The position numbers were made by a program, and so were the translations under genes. Below are positions 1-12,112 of a DNA stretch of 38,717 bases, piece by piece (positions within the stretch are counted from its first letter, which is position 1; every line of letters begins with the position of its first letter). Origin of the DNA: Acidovorax sp. SCN 68-22 (GTDB taxonomy: Bacteria > Pseudomonadota > Gammaproteobacteria > Burkholderiales > Burkholderiaceae_C); NCBI GenBank assembly GCA_001724785.1, contig MEDL01000202.1, positions 1-38,717 on the forward strand, in the 5' to 3' direction. Under the pieces are notes generated by a model. That model ran no database searches. It saw only the letters and a program-made list of their open reading frames with translations, and was not told the origin of the DNA.

Positions 1-1
1 C

Positions 2-598
2 ACCGTGCGCCTGCTGGAAATGCTGCGCAACGGCGAGATCGATTGCGCCATCATGGCCGAGCCATTCCCCGATGCGGGCCTGGCGGTCGCGCCCTTGTAC
101 GACGAGCCCTTCGTGGCGGCGGTGCCGAGCAACCACCCGCTCGCCGTCCAGGCATCGGTCAGCGCCGAGCAGCTGCGCAACGAACACGTTCTGCTGCTCG
201 GGGCCGGCCACTGCTTTCGCGACCACGTGCTCGAGGTGTGCCCCGAATTCGCGCGCGTGGCGCCGCAGGGCGACGGCATCCACAAGCGCTTCGAGGGCTC
301 GTCCCTCGAGACCATCAAGCACATGGTGGCCGCCGGCATGGGCGTGACCCTGGTGCCCCGCCTGGCGGTGCCCGAAGCCGCGCTGGCCAGCAGCCCGCGC
401 CGGCGCGGGGCCGACGAGGGGCATATCCATGCCGGGCATATCCGTTACCTGCCGATCGCCGACCCGGACGGCGCGCCCGCGCCCACGCGCCGCGTGGTGC
501 TGGCGTGGCGGCGCAGCTTCACGCGCTTCGAGGCGATCGCGGCGCTGCGCAACGCCATCGTGGCCTGCGCCTTGCCGGGGGTCAAACGCGTGAATTGA
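2..598 (+). CDS. oxyR: OxyR, hydrogen-peroxide-sensing LysR-type regulator (3' part)
   Basis: This is the C-terminal effector domain of a LysR-family regulator; the N-terminal helix-turn-helix lies left of the window. The segment GHCFRDHVLEVC has two cysteines nine positions apart, the spacing of Cys199 and Cys208 of E. coli OxyR, which form the peroxide-sensing disulfide. The following segment SLETIKHMVAAGMGVTLVPR is also typical of OxyR rather than of other LysR proteins. OxyR activates catalase, peroxidase and dps genes on oxidation. The next gene is dps, a classical target, 55 bp downstream on the same strand. The frame is open from base 2 to the TGA at 596-598. The identity is well supported; the true start cannot be seen. 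Confidence 0.93.
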   Translation, partial: TVRLLEMLRNGEIDCAIMAEPFPDAGLAVAPLYDEPFVAAVPSNHPLAVQASVSAEQLRNEHVLLLGAGHCFRDHVLEVCPEFARVAPQGDGIHKRFEGSSLETIKHMVAAGMGVTLVPRLAVPEAALASSPRRRGADEGHIHAGHIRYLPIADPDGAPAPTRRVVLAWRRSFTRFEAIAALRNAIVACALPGVKRVN

Positions 599-606
599 AT
601 GCGTTC

Positions 607-653
607 TATAGTGGATCGGGTGTGTCTGCTCTCAACCTTTGAAGGAGTAATTC
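607..653 (+). promoter_or_regulatory. Possible dps promoter -10 box and ribosome binding site
   Basis: TATAGT at 607-612 is a plausible -10 box only nine bases after the oxyR stop, and GAAGGAG at 641-647 is a strong ribosome binding site seven bases before the dps ATG. I see no clear -35 box, which would fit an activator-dependent promoter such as an OxyR target, but that is inference. dps could also be cotranscribed with oxyR. Confidence 0.35.
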
Positions 654-1181
654 ATGGCAAAAGCCAAAACCGCCGCCAAACCGACCTCCCGTCCGTCCCC
701 GGCCGTACCGCGCATCAACATCGGCATCTCCGAGAAGGACCGCGCGTCGATTGCGCAAGGTCTCGCGCGCCTGCTGGCGGACACCTACACGCTCTACCTG
801 ACTACGCACAACTTCCACTGGAACGTCACCGGCCCGATGTTCAATACGCTGCACACCATGTTCATGGCGCAGTACACCGAACTGTGGAACGCCGTGGACC
901 CGATCGCCGAGCGCATCCGCTCGCTTGGCCACACGGCGCCAGGTTCCTACGCGCAGTTCGGCCGGCTCGCCAGCCTGCCCGACGCCCCGGCCGAGCCGCC
1001 GCGCGCCCTGGAAATGGTGGGCGTGCTGGTGTCCGGCCACGAGGCCGTGGCACGCACCGCGCGCGAGCTGTTCCCGCTGGCCGACAAGGCGGGCGACGAG
1101 CCCACCGCCGATCTGTTGACCCAGCGCCTGACGGTGCACGAGCAGACCGCCTGGATGCTGCGCTCGCTGCTCGAAGACTAA
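654..1181 (+). CDS. dps: Dps, ferritin-like DNA-binding protein from starved cells
   Basis: This 175-residue protein is a Dps-type miniferritin, a dodecamer that oxidises and stores iron with hydrogen peroxide and protects DNA. The inter-subunit ferroxidase ligands are visible as His55, His67, Asp82 and Glu86, with the same spacing as His51, His63, Asp78 and Glu82 of E. coli Dps. The motif [10 protein letters not shown] is diagnostic. The N-terminal 15 residues contain several lysines, arginines and prolines ([13 protein letters not shown]), like the flexible DNA-binding tail of other Dps proteins. The ATG at 654 follows GAAGGAG at good spacing. Its position just behind oxyR suggests peroxide-responsive expression. 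Confidence 0.95.
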   Translation: MAKAKTAAKPTSRPSPAVPRINIGISEKDRASIAQGLARLLADTYTLYLTTHNFHWNVTGPMFNTLHTMFMAQYTELWNAVDPIAERIRSLGHTAPGSYAQFGRLASLPDAPAEPPRALEMVGVLVSGHEAVARTARELFPLADKAGDEPTADLLTQRLTVHEQTAWMLRSLLED

Positions 1182-1281
1182 GTCTTCAGGGCTTGTCCTA
1201 CAGGCGGCGGTGCGGGGCGCCGGGATGATGGCCATTTTTGGGCGCCACCCGGCGCCTTGACCCGAAGCAGCGCTGCCATTC

Positions 1282-1668
1282 ATGCGAATTCTGTACGTCG
1301 AAGACCACCGCGAAGTGCGCGAAACCATCGCCCTGCTCATGGAAGCCGAAGGCCGGACCGTGGTGCAGTGCGAAACCGGCGAGCAGGCGCTGGAGCAGGA
1401 CCGGTTGGCGCACGAGCGCGGGGCACCGTTCGACGTGGTCGTCACCGATGTGAGCCTGCCCGGCATGTCGGGCACCGATCTGGCGCACGCCCTGCTGGCC
1501 GCGAACCGCGGGCGCTGGGTCATTCTTTGCTCGGGCTACGAACTCGGCGCCCACGCGCACGCCTGGGGTGCCCGCGTGCGTACGCTGCTCAAGCCCTTTG
1601 AAATCGAAGCGCTGGACGCGCTGCTGAACGAGGTGGCCGAGTCGCTCAGGCAACCGCAGCGGGTGTAG
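1282..1668 (+). CDS. Single-domain response regulator (CheY-like receiver)
   Basis: The 128-residue product is a stand-alone receiver domain. The acidic pocket is Glu7-Asp8, the phosphoacceptor is Asp56 in VVVTDVSLPGMSG, the switch residue is Ser84 in LCSGY, and the conserved lysine is Lys104 in LLKPF. There is no output domain, so it probably acts by protein contact or in a phosphorelay. Its 3' end overlaps the convergent REC-histidine kinase gene by 23 bp (1646-1668). The adjacent four-gene kinase/CheR/CheB cluster on the other strand is the likely partner, but this is inferred from proximity only. Confidence 0.85.
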   Translation: MRILYVEDHREVRETIALLMEAEGRTVVQCETGEQALEQDRLAHERGAPFDVVVTDVSLPGMSGTDLAHALLAANRGRWVILCSGYELGAHAHAWGARVRTLLKPFEIEALDALLNEVAESLRQPQRV

Positions 1669-2785
1669 CCGCCGCGTGGCGCGGCAGCGTGACGGCGAAC
1701 ACGGTGTGCCCGTCCGCGCTGTGCACTTCCACCGAGCCATGGTGGCTCTGCACGATGCTCTGCACGATGAACAGGCCCAGGCCGAGGCCGTCCTGGCGCC
1801 CGGCGTGCGCCTCCCGGCCGCGAAATGGCTGGAACAGCACGGGCAGCAACTCGGGGGGAATGCAGCCGCCGTTGCGCACCTCCAGGCGGACGCAATCGGG
1901 CCGCGCGCCGTCGAGTACCAGGCGCACCGCCTGGTCGGGGCTGCCGTGGCGCAGTGCATTGCCCAGCAGGTTGGACAGGACCTGCCCCAGACGCTCGGCG
2001 TCCCATTCGCCGTGCAGGTCACCCTGCGCGACCAGTTCCACGCGCCCGGCCTGCGCCTCGCCCAGTTCGGCCAGGGCGCGGGTGCACACCGCGTCGAGTT
2101 GCAGCGGCACCGGGCGCAGGACGAGACCCCCGTGCTGGCGGATGCGCGTCACGTCCAGCAGGTCTTCGATCATGCTGCCCATGCGGCGTGCGCTGGCCAG
2201 CATGCGCTGCGCCAGCGCGGCGGGCCGCCCCTCGGGGAGGTCGCGCACCAATGCGCTGGCGGACGCGGTGACGGCCGCCAGAGGGGTGCGCAAGTCGTGG
2301 CCGAGCACGGCCACGAACATGTCGTTGATGCGCAGCGCCTCGGTGCGTGCCGCCAGTTCGCGGGCCAGCGCGGCCTTCTGGCGGTGCAGCGTGAAAAACA
2401 CCTCGGCCTTGCTGGTCAGCACCTGCGGGTGCACGGGCTTGTAGAGGAAATCGACCGCGCCGCTTTCGTAGCCCTTGAATTGCCAATCGAGGTTGTGCGT
2501 GCCCGCGGTGATGAAGATCAGGGGGATGTGGCGCGAGCGCTCGCGGCCACGGATCAGTTCGGCCAGCTCGAACCCATTCATCTCCGGCATCTGCACATCC
2601 AGCAGTGCCAGGGCGATGTCGTCGTGCAGGAGCAGCAGTTCCAGGGCTTCCGGGCCCGAGCGGGCCTCCAGGACGCACACGCCCTCACGCGCCAGCAGGG
2701 CATGCAGCGCCACCAGGTTTTCGGGGACGTCGTCCACCACCAGGCATTTGATGGGTGCCCCGTCCGCGCTGATAGGGTGATTCAT
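1646..2785 (-). CDS. Receiver domain-histidine kinase fusion (REC-HisKA-HATPase)
   Basis: The 379-residue protein starts with a receiver domain (about 12-130; phosphoacceptor Asp63 in LLDVQMPEMNG, Lys116 in YKPV). A short helical linker leads to a HisKA dimerisation domain with phosphorylatable His163 in LGHDLRTPLAAV. A HATPase domain follows, with an N-box NLLGNALRHG and a G-box GLGLGLFIVQS. There is no membrane segment, so it is a soluble kinase receiving phosphoryl groups through its own receiver. I chose the ATG at 2785 because it overlaps the cheB stop as ATGA and begins right before the receiver; the frame is open further upstream, but that extension has no recognisable sequence. It is the last gene of the minus-strand signalling operon. 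Confidence 0.88.
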   Translation of the reverse strand: MNHPISADGAPIKCLVVDDVPENLVALHALLAREGVCVLEARSGPEALELLLLHDDIALALLDVQMPEMNGFELAELIRGRERSRHIPLIFITAGTHNLDWQFKGYESGAVDFLYKPVHPQVLTSKAEVFFTLHRQKAALARELAARTEALRINDMFVAVLGHDLRTPLAAVTASASALVRDLPEGRPAALAQRMLASARRMGSMIEDLLDVTRIRQHGGLVLRPVPLQLDAVCTRALAELGEAQAGRVELVAQGDLHGEWDAERLGQVLSNLLGNALRHGSPDQAVRLVLDGARPDCVRLEVRNGGCIPPELLPVLFQPFRGREAHAGRQDGLGLGLFIVQSIVQSHHGSVEVHSADGHTVFAVTLPRHAAATPAAVA

Positions 2786-3408
2786 GGCGCCCTTTGTACT
2801 TGTTGCACCAATGCTGCTGCCAGCCCGGCGGGCGGCAGCACGTAATCCACGCCCCACGCCGCCAGGCCGGCCTGTGGCATGGTCGGCGCCTGGGCGCTGG
2901 CCGGCGATTGCACCATGGTCAGGCCCCCCAGGCGGCCAATGGTGGCGAGGCCCGCCGCGCCGTCGGCATTGGCGCCGGAGAGCAGTACGCCGATGAGGCG
3001 CTCGCCGAACTGGTCGGCGGCCGACTCGAACAGCACGTCGATGGCGGGGCGCGAGAAATGCAGCGGCGCGTCCACCGACAAGCACAGGCGCGGCCCGGCG
3101 TCGATCAGCAGGTGGTAGTCGGGCGGCGCGAACACGATGGCGCCGGCTTCGACCGGTGCGCCGTGCTGGGCTTCGCGCACCGGCAAGGCGCAGCGTGGGG
3201 CGAACACTTCCGTCAGCAGACTGGGCCGCTGGCGCTGCATGTGCACCACCACCACCACGGCGGCGGCGTAGCCCGCCGGCAGGGCGGGCAGCAGCGTCTG
3301 CAGGGCCTCCAGTGCGCCGGCGGAGCCGCCCACGACCACGGCGTCCACCGGTGCGCGCCGTCCGGGGCGCGCGGGCGGCGCAGCGGGGGTGCTCGCCAGC
3401 GCGCTCAT
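2782..3408 (-). CDS. cheB: CheB-type protein-glutamate methylesterase, without receiver domain
   Basis: The 208-residue protein is the catalytic domain of a CheB methylesterase/deamidase. The triad is visible as Ser29 (VVGGSAGALEAL), His56 (VVVHMQRQ) and Asp149 (LSGANADGAAGL). Canonical CheB is about 350 residues with an N-terminal receiver; here that receiver is absent, so activity is not controlled by direct phosphorylation of the same chain. Start and stop overlap the neighbours by four bases (ATGA) on both sides: the ATG at 3408 overlaps the cheR stop, and the TGA at 2782 overlaps the next kinase start. This tight packing suggests translational coupling with cheR and both kinases. With no chemoreceptor gene here, the substrate is unknown. 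Confidence 0.9.
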   Translation of the reverse strand: MSALASTPAAPPARPGRRAPVDAVVVGGSAGALEALQTLLPALPAGYAAAVVVVVHMQRQRPSLLTEVFAPRCALPVREAQHGAPVEAGAIVFAPPDYHLLIDAGPRLCLSVDAPLHFSRPAIDVLFESAADQFGERLIGVLLSGANADGAAGLATIGRLGGLTMVQSPASAQAPTMPQAGLAAWGVDYVLPPAGLAAALVQQVQRAP

Positions 3409-4241
3409 GGCGCCGCCTTTCGGTAGATGCGCTGCTCGGGTGCGAAATCGTCGAAATCGCCCGAGCGGCCGGAGAAGCGCAGCGATTCCTTGCTCCCCAG
3501 GCCGAGAAAGCCGCGGTGGCACAGCGCGTCGTGGAACAGCCCGAGCGCCCGGTCCTGCAGATCGCGCTCGAAGTAGATCAGCACGTTGCGGCACGACACC
3601 AGCTGCACTTCGGCGAACACGTGGTCGGTCGCCAGGCTGTGGTCGGAGAACACCATGCGCTCGCGCAGCGATTTGTGGAACACCGCACGGCCATAGGCGG
3701 CCGTGTAGTAGTCCGACAGCGAGGTGGTGGCGCCCGAGGCCGCATGGTTCTGTGTGAAGGCCGGCACGCGCGCCGCATCGAAGACGCCGCTGGCGGCCGA
3801 CTGGAGCGCCTGCGGGTTGATGTCCGTGGCGTACACCAGGGTGCGTTCGAGGAGCCCGGCCTCGTGCAGCAGGATGGCGATGGAATAGGCCTCCTCGCCC
3901 GCGCTGCAGCCCGCGACCCACACCTTGAGCGAGGGATAGGTGCGCAGCAGCGGCAGCACACGCACGCGCAGCGCGCGGAAATACTCGGGGTCGCGGAACA
4001 TGTCGCTCACCTGCACGGTGAGGTAGTCGAGCATGCCGGCGAACACGTCGGGCTCGTGCAGCACACGGTCCTGCAACTGCGAGAGGGTCTTGCATTGGAA
4101 GTGCGTCTGCGCGGCAAGCAGGCGGCGCTTGAGCGAGGCGCGGGCGTACGAGCGGAAGTCGTAGTGGTAGCGCTGGTAGATGGCCTCGATGAGCAGGCGC
4201 TGCTCGATGTCGGCGATCTGGGCGAGTCGGCGGTGCGGCAC
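3405..4241 (-). CDS. cheR: CheR-type protein-glutamate O-methyltransferase
   Basis: The 278-residue protein has a CheR N-terminal all-helical domain (about 1-80) and a SAM-dependent methyltransferase domain. The latter carries the SAM-binding motif VAGCSAGEEAYSIAI and CheR segments such as DMFRDPEYF, VYATDINPQAL and CRNVLIYF. It would methylate glutamates of a receptor-like protein using S-adenosylmethionine, reversed by the adjacent CheB. No ATG is available near the domain start; GTG at 4241, fifteen bases after the hybrid kinase stop, gives the expected family length, with only a weak purine-rich ribosome binding site. Start choice is less certain than identity. It ends in an ATGA overlap with cheB. 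Confidence 0.88.
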   Translation of the reverse strand: MPHRRLAQIADIEQRLLIEAIYQRYHYDFRSYARASLKRRLLAAQTHFQCKTLSQLQDRVLHEPDVFAGMLDYLTVQVSDMFRDPEYFRALRVRVLPLLRTYPSLKVWVAGCSAGEEAYSIAILLHEAGLLERTLVYATDINPQALQSAASGVFDAARVPAFTQNHAASGATTSLSDYYTAAYGRAVFHKSLRERMVFSDHSLATDHVFAEVQLVSCRNVLIYFERDLQDRALGLFHDALCHRGFLGLGSKESLRFSGRSGDFDDFAPEQRIYRKAAP

Positions 4242-4255
4242 GGTCGTCTCGCGGC

Positions 4256-7681
<3,426 letters not shown>

Positions 7682-7796
7682 GGCAGGCGGGGCAGTGCGT
7701 GCGGCACAGGACCGGCTATTGTGACGAGGCTTGCGATTTGGCGCAGCCCCGGCCTGCTACAGTCCCGCCGCTCGCCGCGCCCTCGCCGCCACCGCC
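7682..7796. promoter_or_regulatory. Divergent promoter region between the hybrid kinase and ubiA
   Basis: This 115-bp stretch separates two divergently transcribed genes and must hold both start regions. It is less GC-rich in the middle (around 7719-7745) than the flanking genes. I could not assign convincing -35/-10 pairs on either strand. Confidence 0.35.
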
Positions 7797-8663
7797 ATGC
7801 CACCTGTCCGTTCGCGCCTTGCCCTCTACCTCGACCTGATCCGCTGGAACCGCCCCGCCGGCTGGCTGCTGCTGCTGTGGCCCACGCTCTCGGCGCTGTG
7901 GGTCGCCGCGGGGGGCTTTCCCGGCTGGCCGCTGCTCACCATCTTCACGCTCGGCACCATCCTCATGCGCAGCGCCGGCTGCTGCGTGAACGACGTGGCG
8001 GACCGGGATTTCGACCGCCATGTCGCGCGCACGGCCGCCCGCCCGGTGACCACCGGCGCGCTGTCGGTGCGCGAGGCGCTCGCCGTGGGGGCGGTGCTGG
8101 CGCTGGCCGCCTTCGGCCTGGTGCTGCTGACCAACGCGCTGACCGTGGCGCTGTCCTTCGCGGCGCTCGCCATCGCCGTGGCCTACCCCTTCGCCAAGCG
8201 CGTGCTGGCCATGCCGCAGGCGGTGCTGGGCGTGGCCTTCAGCTTCGGCATCCCGATGGCCTTCGCCGCCGTGCGCGGCGAAGTGCCGCTGCTGGCCTGG
8301 GGGTTGCTGCTGGGCAACCTGTTCTGGGTGCTGGCCTACGACACCGAGTACGCCATGGTCGACCGCGACGACGACCTGAAGATCGGCATGAAGACCTCGG
8401 CCATCACGCTGGGCCGGTTCGACGTGGCGGCGATCGTGGTGTTCTACCTGGTTTTTGTGCTGATATGGGTCCTGGCGCTTGTCCCGCTTCAGCTGGGCGC
8501 TATTTTTTATGTAGCTATCGCGGCGGTGCTGGCGCAGGTGGCCTGGCACGGGTGGCTGATCCGCGGGCGCACGCGCGCCGGGTGCTTCCGTGCCTTCCGC
8601 ATGAACCACTGGATCGGCTGCACCCTGTTCGTGGGCATCGCCGCGGGCTACGCGATGCGCTGA
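7797..8663 (+). CDS. ubiA: 4-hydroxybenzoate polyprenyltransferase
   Basis: This 288-residue integral membrane protein prenylates 4-hydroxybenzoate, the first membrane step of ubiquinone synthesis. Both Asp-rich motifs that bind Mg-diphosphate are visible: [11 protein letters not shown] (NDxxDxxxD) near residue 65 and [13 protein letters not shown] near 185. About eight to nine hydrophobic helices fill the rest. The frame is open 22 codons further upstream, but ATG at 7797 starts directly before the conserved [18 protein letters not shown] region. Bases about 8466-8520, encoding the region near residue 235, have an AT-rich, repeat-like composition unlike the rest of the gene (see findings). 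It converges on proC. Confidence 0.93.
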   Translation: MPPVRSRLALYLDLIRWNRPAGWLLLLWPTLSALWVAAGGFPGWPLLTIFTLGTILMRSAGCCVNDVADRDFDRHVARTAARPVTTGALSVREALAVGAVLALAAFGLVLLTNALTVALSFAALAIAVAYPFAKRVLAMPQAVLGVAFSFGIPMAFAAVRGEVPLLAWGLLLGNLFWVLAYDTEYAMVDRDDDLKIGMKTSAITLGRFDVAAIVVFYLVFVLIWVLALVPLQLGAIFYVAIAAVLAQVAWHGWLIRGRTRAGCFRAFRMNHWIGCTLFVGIAAGYAMR

Positions 8664-8671
8664 TTGCTTCT

Positions 8672-8737
8672 AAATGAATAGCTGCTAGTGCTTATGGAAT
8701 AAGCGCTGGAGGCCAAAAAAGACCAATATTTTTGGCC
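8672..8737. repeat. Dispersed palindromic intergenic repeat, copy 1, with terminator-like hairpin
   Basis: Between convergent ubiA and proC lies an element with an imperfect hairpin (AGTGCTT ... AAGCGCT) and a perfect 9-bp inverted repeat GGCCAAAAA (8711-8719) / TTTTTGGCC (8729-8737). The 18 bases 8699-8716 match exactly, in inverse orientation, 15361-15378 in the glp operon. The A-run/T-run palindrome could terminate transcription from both sides. I recognise this as a Comamonadaceae-type dispersed repeat from memory, not from a search. Confidence 0.7.
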
Positions 8738-8742
8738 GCTGT

Positions 8743-9594
8743 TCAGTGCGAGGTGCCGAATTCATCGCCGAGTTCGCGCGCCCGTTCCCCGGCCGCGGCG
8801 ATGGCGTGGCCGAAATGGCCTACGACCCCGGCGCGCTCCAGCACCTCGATGGCGGCGTGCGTGGTGCCGCCCTTGGAGGTGACGCGCTGGCGCAGCACCT
8901 GGGGCGGTTCGTCGGAACGCCGTGCCAGTTCGGCGGCGCCCGCCACCGTGGCGAGCGCCAGGCGGTGCGCCTGGGCCGGGCCGAGGCCCAGGTGCACGCC
9001 GGCCTCGGTCATGGCTTCGAGCAGGTAGAACACGTACGCCGGGCCCGAGCCGGAGAGCGCGGTGACGGCGTCCAGGTCCTGCTCGCGCTCCACCCACAGG
9101 GTTTCACCGGTTGGCGCCAGCAGTTGCTCGATGCGCTGGCGCTCCTGCGCCCCCACGGCGGTGCGCGCAAACAGCGCGCTGATGCCCCGGCCGATGAGCG
9201 CCGGCGTGTTCGGCATGGCGCGCACCACGCGCTCGGTGCCCAACCACTGGGCAATGCTGCTGCTGCGGATGCCGGCGGCCACGCTCAGGTGCAGGGCCTC
9301 GGCGGTGAGCGGGCGGACCTGCAGCGCCGCCTCGCGGAAGACCTGGGGCTTGACCGCCCAGACCACCAGGTCGGCGCCGCGCAGCTGCGGGCCGGGCAGC
9401 GCCTGCGCCGCGATGCCCCAGCGCGCCTGCAGCGCCGCGCGCGCCGCCTCGGCGGGCTCGACGACTTCGATGCGCTCGGGCGCCAGGCCCTCGGCGACCA
9501 GCCCGCCGATGATGGCGCTGGCCATGTTGCCGCCTCCGATGAAGGCGATGGACGGTGCGGTGGCGGCGGGCGCCGGAGAAGCAGAATCGGACAT
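8743..9594 (-). CDS. proC: Pyrroline-5-carboxylate reductase
   Basis: The 283-residue protein catalyses the last step of proline synthesis, NAD(P)H-dependent reduction of pyrroline-5-carboxylate. The N-terminal Rossmann motif is IAFIGGGNMASAIIGGL, followed by VVRAMPNTPALIGRG and the C-terminal dimerisation and substrate-binding segment TALSGSGPAYVFYLLEAM. The final part contains VTSKGGTTHAAIEVL, also typical of ProC. The ATG at 9594 gives an Ala/Pro-rich leader of about 15 residues before the fold; an ATG eleven codons upstream (9627) is possible but adds nothing conserved. It is convergent with ubiA and probably transcribed alone. Confidence 0.95.
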   Translation of the reverse strand: MSDSASPAPAATAPSIAFIGGGNMASAIIGGLVAEGLAPERIEVVEPAEAARAALQARWGIAAQALPGPQLRGADLVVWAVKPQVFREAALQVRPLTAEALHLSVAAGIRSSSIAQWLGTERVVRAMPNTPALIGRGISALFARTAVGAQERQRIEQLLAPTGETLWVEREQDLDAVTALSGSGPAYVFYLLEAMTEAGVHLGLGPAQAHRLALATVAGAAELARRSDEPPQVLRQRVTSKGGTTHAAIEVLERAGVVGHFGHAIAAAGERARELGDEFGTSH

Positions 9595-9747
9595 GGTGTG
9601 CGGGCCGTGGCAAAAGTTCGCGGCCATTGTCGCCGCTGCCGGCGGCGCCTGTTCCTAGAACGTGTTCACCATCTTTTCATGGAGCCCGCAAGGCAGCCAG
9701 CAGGGTTGTTCCGCTTTGGGCCTGCCTGCGGCGTTCCAAATCCCGTC

Positions 9748-11337
9748 TCAGGGCGCGAGCGTGGCCTGGCGCACCGCGTGCTCCCAGCGCGCCATCAGCT
9801 CTTCGGCGCGCGCCGGAGGCAGCGTCGGCTCGAAGCGCCGCTCTGCGCGCCACAGGCGCGAGAGCTCCTCGGTGCCGGCGTACACGCCGCTCGACAGGCC
9901 GGCCAGGTAGGCCGCGCCCAGGGCGGTGGTTTCGACCACGGCCGGGCGCACCACGGGAATGCCCAGCAGGTCGGACTGGAACTGCATCAGCAGGTCGTTG
10001 ACGCAGGCGCCGCCGTCGACGCGCAGCTCGGCCACCGGCGCGCTGCCGGCGGCCACGGCGTCGCGCGACATGGCGTGCAGCAGCGCCGCGCTCTGGTAGG
10101 CGATGCTCTCGAGCGCCGCGCGCGCAATGTGCGCCAACGTGCTGCCGCGCGTCAGGCCGGTGATGGTGCCGCGCGCCTCGGGCTGCCAGTAGGGCGCGCC
10201 CAGGCCGGTGAAGGCCGGCACCATCATCACGCCGCCGGCGTCCGGCACGCTTTGCGCCAGCGCCTGCACTTCGCTGCTGCTCTCGATCGCGCGCAGGCCG
10301 TCGCGCAGCCACTGCACGACGGCACCGCCGACGAACACGCTGCCTTCCATGGCGAACTCGGGGGCGGCAAGCGTGGGGGCAATCTGCACGGCGCCGGGCC
10401 GCCCCAAGCCGTGCAGGGCCCCCTCGGGGGGCAGCGCAGCACGCGCAGCGGCAAGCGTGGGGGCCACCTGCGCCGCGCTGGTGGTGAGCAGGCCGTTTTC
10501 CGACCGGCGGAAGGCCTGGCCGGTGTGCATCAGCAGGAAGCAGCCGGTGCCGTAGGTGTTCTTGGCCATGCCGGGGGAAAAGCACGCCTGGCCGAAGAGG
10601 GCGCTCTGCTGGTCGCCGGCCACGCCGCCGATGCGCAGGCCGTGGCCGAGCAGCTCCGGGCGCACCTCGCCGAACACACTGGCCGAAGGCTGGACGCGCG
10701 GCATCAGCGCGGCGGGAATGCGCAGCAGGGCCAGGAGCTCCTCGTCCCACTGGTTGGTGCGCACGTTGAACAGCATGGTGCGCGCGGCATTGGTCACGTC
10801 GGTGACGTGCTCCGCACCGCCGGTGAGCTGCCAGATCAGCCAGCTGTCCACCGTGCCGAAGGCGAGTTCGCCGCGCTCGGCCGCGGCGCGTGCGCCGGGC
10901 ACGTTGTCGAGCAGCCACTGCAGCTTGGTGCCGGAGAAATAGGCGTCGATCAAGAGGCCCGTCTTGGCCGCGATGGTGTCCGCATGGCCTTGCTCGCGCA
11001 GCTGGGCGCAGGCCGGCTCGGCGCGCCGGTCCTGCCAGACGATGGCGTGGTGCACCGGCTCGCCGGTCGCGCGGTTCCACAGCACGGTGGTCTCGCGCTG
11101 GTTGGTGATGCCGAGCGCGCGCACCTGGTGGGCGCCAATGCCGGCCTTTTGCAGGGCCTCGCGCGCCGTTTCGAGCTGCGTGCGCCAGATCTCGCGCGGG
11201 TCGTGCTCGACCCAGCCCGGGCGTGGGTAGATCTGGGTGAGTTCGCGCTGTGCCTGCGCCGCAATGTGGCCGCGGTGGTCGAAGACGATGCTGCGCGAAC
11301 TGGAAGTGCCTTGGTCGAGGGCGAGCAGGTAGGTCAT
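9748..11337 (-). CDS. glpK: Glycerol kinase, with a 28-residue in-frame insertion
   Basis: This FGGY-family kinase phosphorylates glycerol to sn-glycerol-3-phosphate with ATP. It starts [16 protein letters not shown], the classic phosphate-binding N-terminus, and has [14 protein letters not shown], the catalytic-Asp segment [27 protein letters not shown] and the C-terminal [15 protein letters not shown]. It is 529 residues against about 500 for the family. The excess is a 28-residue segment at about 291-319, bounded by VAPTLAA and IAPTLAA, whose DNA looks like a palindromic repeat captured in frame. The start ATG is ten bases after the glpR stop, so the two are coupled. The extra loop lies before [20 protein letters not shown] and may be tolerated; activity is not certain. 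Confidence 0.94.
   Translation of the reverse strand: MTYLLALDQGTSSSRSIVFDHRGHIAAQAQRELTQIYPRPGWVEHDPREIWRTQLETAREALQKAGIGAHQVRALGITNQRETTVLWNRATGEPVHHAIVWQDRRAEPACAQLREQGHADTIAAKTGLLIDAYFSGTKLQWLLDNVPGARAAAERGELAFGTVDSWLIWQLTGGAEHVTDVTNAARTMLFNVRTNQWDEELLALLRIPAALMPRVQPSASVFGEVRPELLGHGLRIGGVAGDQQSALFGQACFSPGMAKNTYGTGCFLLMHTGQAFRRSENGLLTTSAAQVAPTLAAARAALPPEGALHGLGRPGAVQIAPTLAAPEFAMEGSVFVGGAVVQWLRDGLRAIESSSEVQALAQSVPDAGGVMMVPAFTGLGAPYWQPEARGTITGLTRGSTLAHIARAALESIAYQSAALLHAMSRDAVAAGSAPVAELRVDGGACVNDLLMQFQSDLLGIPVVRPAVVETTALGAAYLAGLSSGVYAGTEELSRLWRAERRFEPTLPPARAEELMARWEHAVRQATLAP
10364..10464. repeat. 17-bp direct repeats bounding an insertion inside glpK
   Basis: The 17-mer GCGGCAAGCGTGGGGGC occurs at 10364-10380 and again at 10448-10464, exactly 84 bp (28 codons) apart. 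The sequence between contains the palindromic core GCCCCCTCGGGGGGC. Removing one 84-bp unit would restore a glycerol kinase of 501 residues, the usual family length. This is seen directly; the interpretation as a captured repeat is inference. Confidence 0.8.
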
Positions 11338-11347
11338 GGTGGGGCTC

Positions 11348-12112
11348 TCAGGGCGCGATGTCGCAGACCACGCTGGCGTCGGCGAGCAGCGCCGGGAAGG
11401 GTTCCGGCGGCGGTGCGTCGGTGAACAGCCGGTCGATCTGTGCCAGCTGCGCCAATTGCACCATGGCCGGACGGTTGAACTTGCTGTGGTCGGCCGCCAG
11501 CCAGACCTGGCGCGACTGGGCAATGATGGTCTGCGCAACCTTGACTTCGCGGTAGTCGAAGTCGCGCAGCGAACCGTCGGCCTCGATGCCCGAGATGCCG
11601 ATGACGGCGATGTCCACCTTGAACTGGCGCATGAAATCCACCGCCGTCTCGCCGACGATGCCGCGGTCGCGCGAGCGCAGCACGCCGCCGGCGACGATCA
11701 CTTCGCAGTCCGGGTTGCTGCTGAGCGTGGCGGCGACGTTCAGGTTGTTGGTGATGACGCGCAGCCCCCGGTGGTGCAGCAGCGCGCGCGCCACCGCTTC
11801 GGTGGTGGTGCCGATGTTCAGGATCAGCGAGCAGTTGTTCGGGATTTCGCGCGCCACGCGCTGCGCGATGCGCGCCTTGGCGCCGGCGTTGAGCGCTTCG
11901 CGCTGCGTGTGGGCGATGTTTTCCACCGTGGAGCCGGGCACGCGCACGCCGCCGTGGAAACGCGTGAGCAGGCCTTCGTCCGCCAGGCGCTGCACGTCGC
12001 GGCGCACCGTTTGCAGGGTCACGCCCAAGGTCTCGGCCAACTGTTCGACGGTGGCGCTGCGGCGGGCCTGCACTTCCTTGAGCAACTGCAGCTGACGGGG
12101 GTTGGTGTTCAC
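11348..12112 (-). CDS. glpR: DeoR-family glycerol-3-phosphate regulon repressor
   Basis: The 254-residue protein has an N-terminal DeoR helix-turn-helix (about 5-60; [20 protein letters not shown], then [15 protein letters not shown]). A DeoR sensor domain follows with [26 protein letters not shown] and [15 protein letters not shown], which binds a phosphorylated sugar or polyol. In GlpR the inducer is glycerol-3-phosphate. Its position immediately upstream of glpK and divergent from the glycerol ABC importer makes GlpR the natural call. It ends ten bases before glpK. Autoregulation and control of the divergent importer are expected through the AT-rich spacer at 12113-12274. Confidence 0.92.
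   Translation of the reverse strand: MNTNPRQLQLLKEVQARRSATVEQLAETLGVTLQTVRRDVQRLADEGLLTRFHGGVRVPGSTVENIAHTQREALNAGAKARIAQRVAREIPNNCSLILNIGTTTEAVARALLHHRGLRVITNNLNVAATLSSNPDCEVIVAGGVLRSRDRGIVGETAVDFMRQFKVDIAVIGISGIEADGSLRDFDYREVKVAQTIIAQSRQVWLAADHSKFNRPAMVQLAQLAQIDRLFTDAPPPEPFPALLADASVVCDIAP

Noticed and set aside
8746-11424. Long + frame antisense to proC and glpK
   Set aside because: It covers two clear minus-strand genes and has no domain features.
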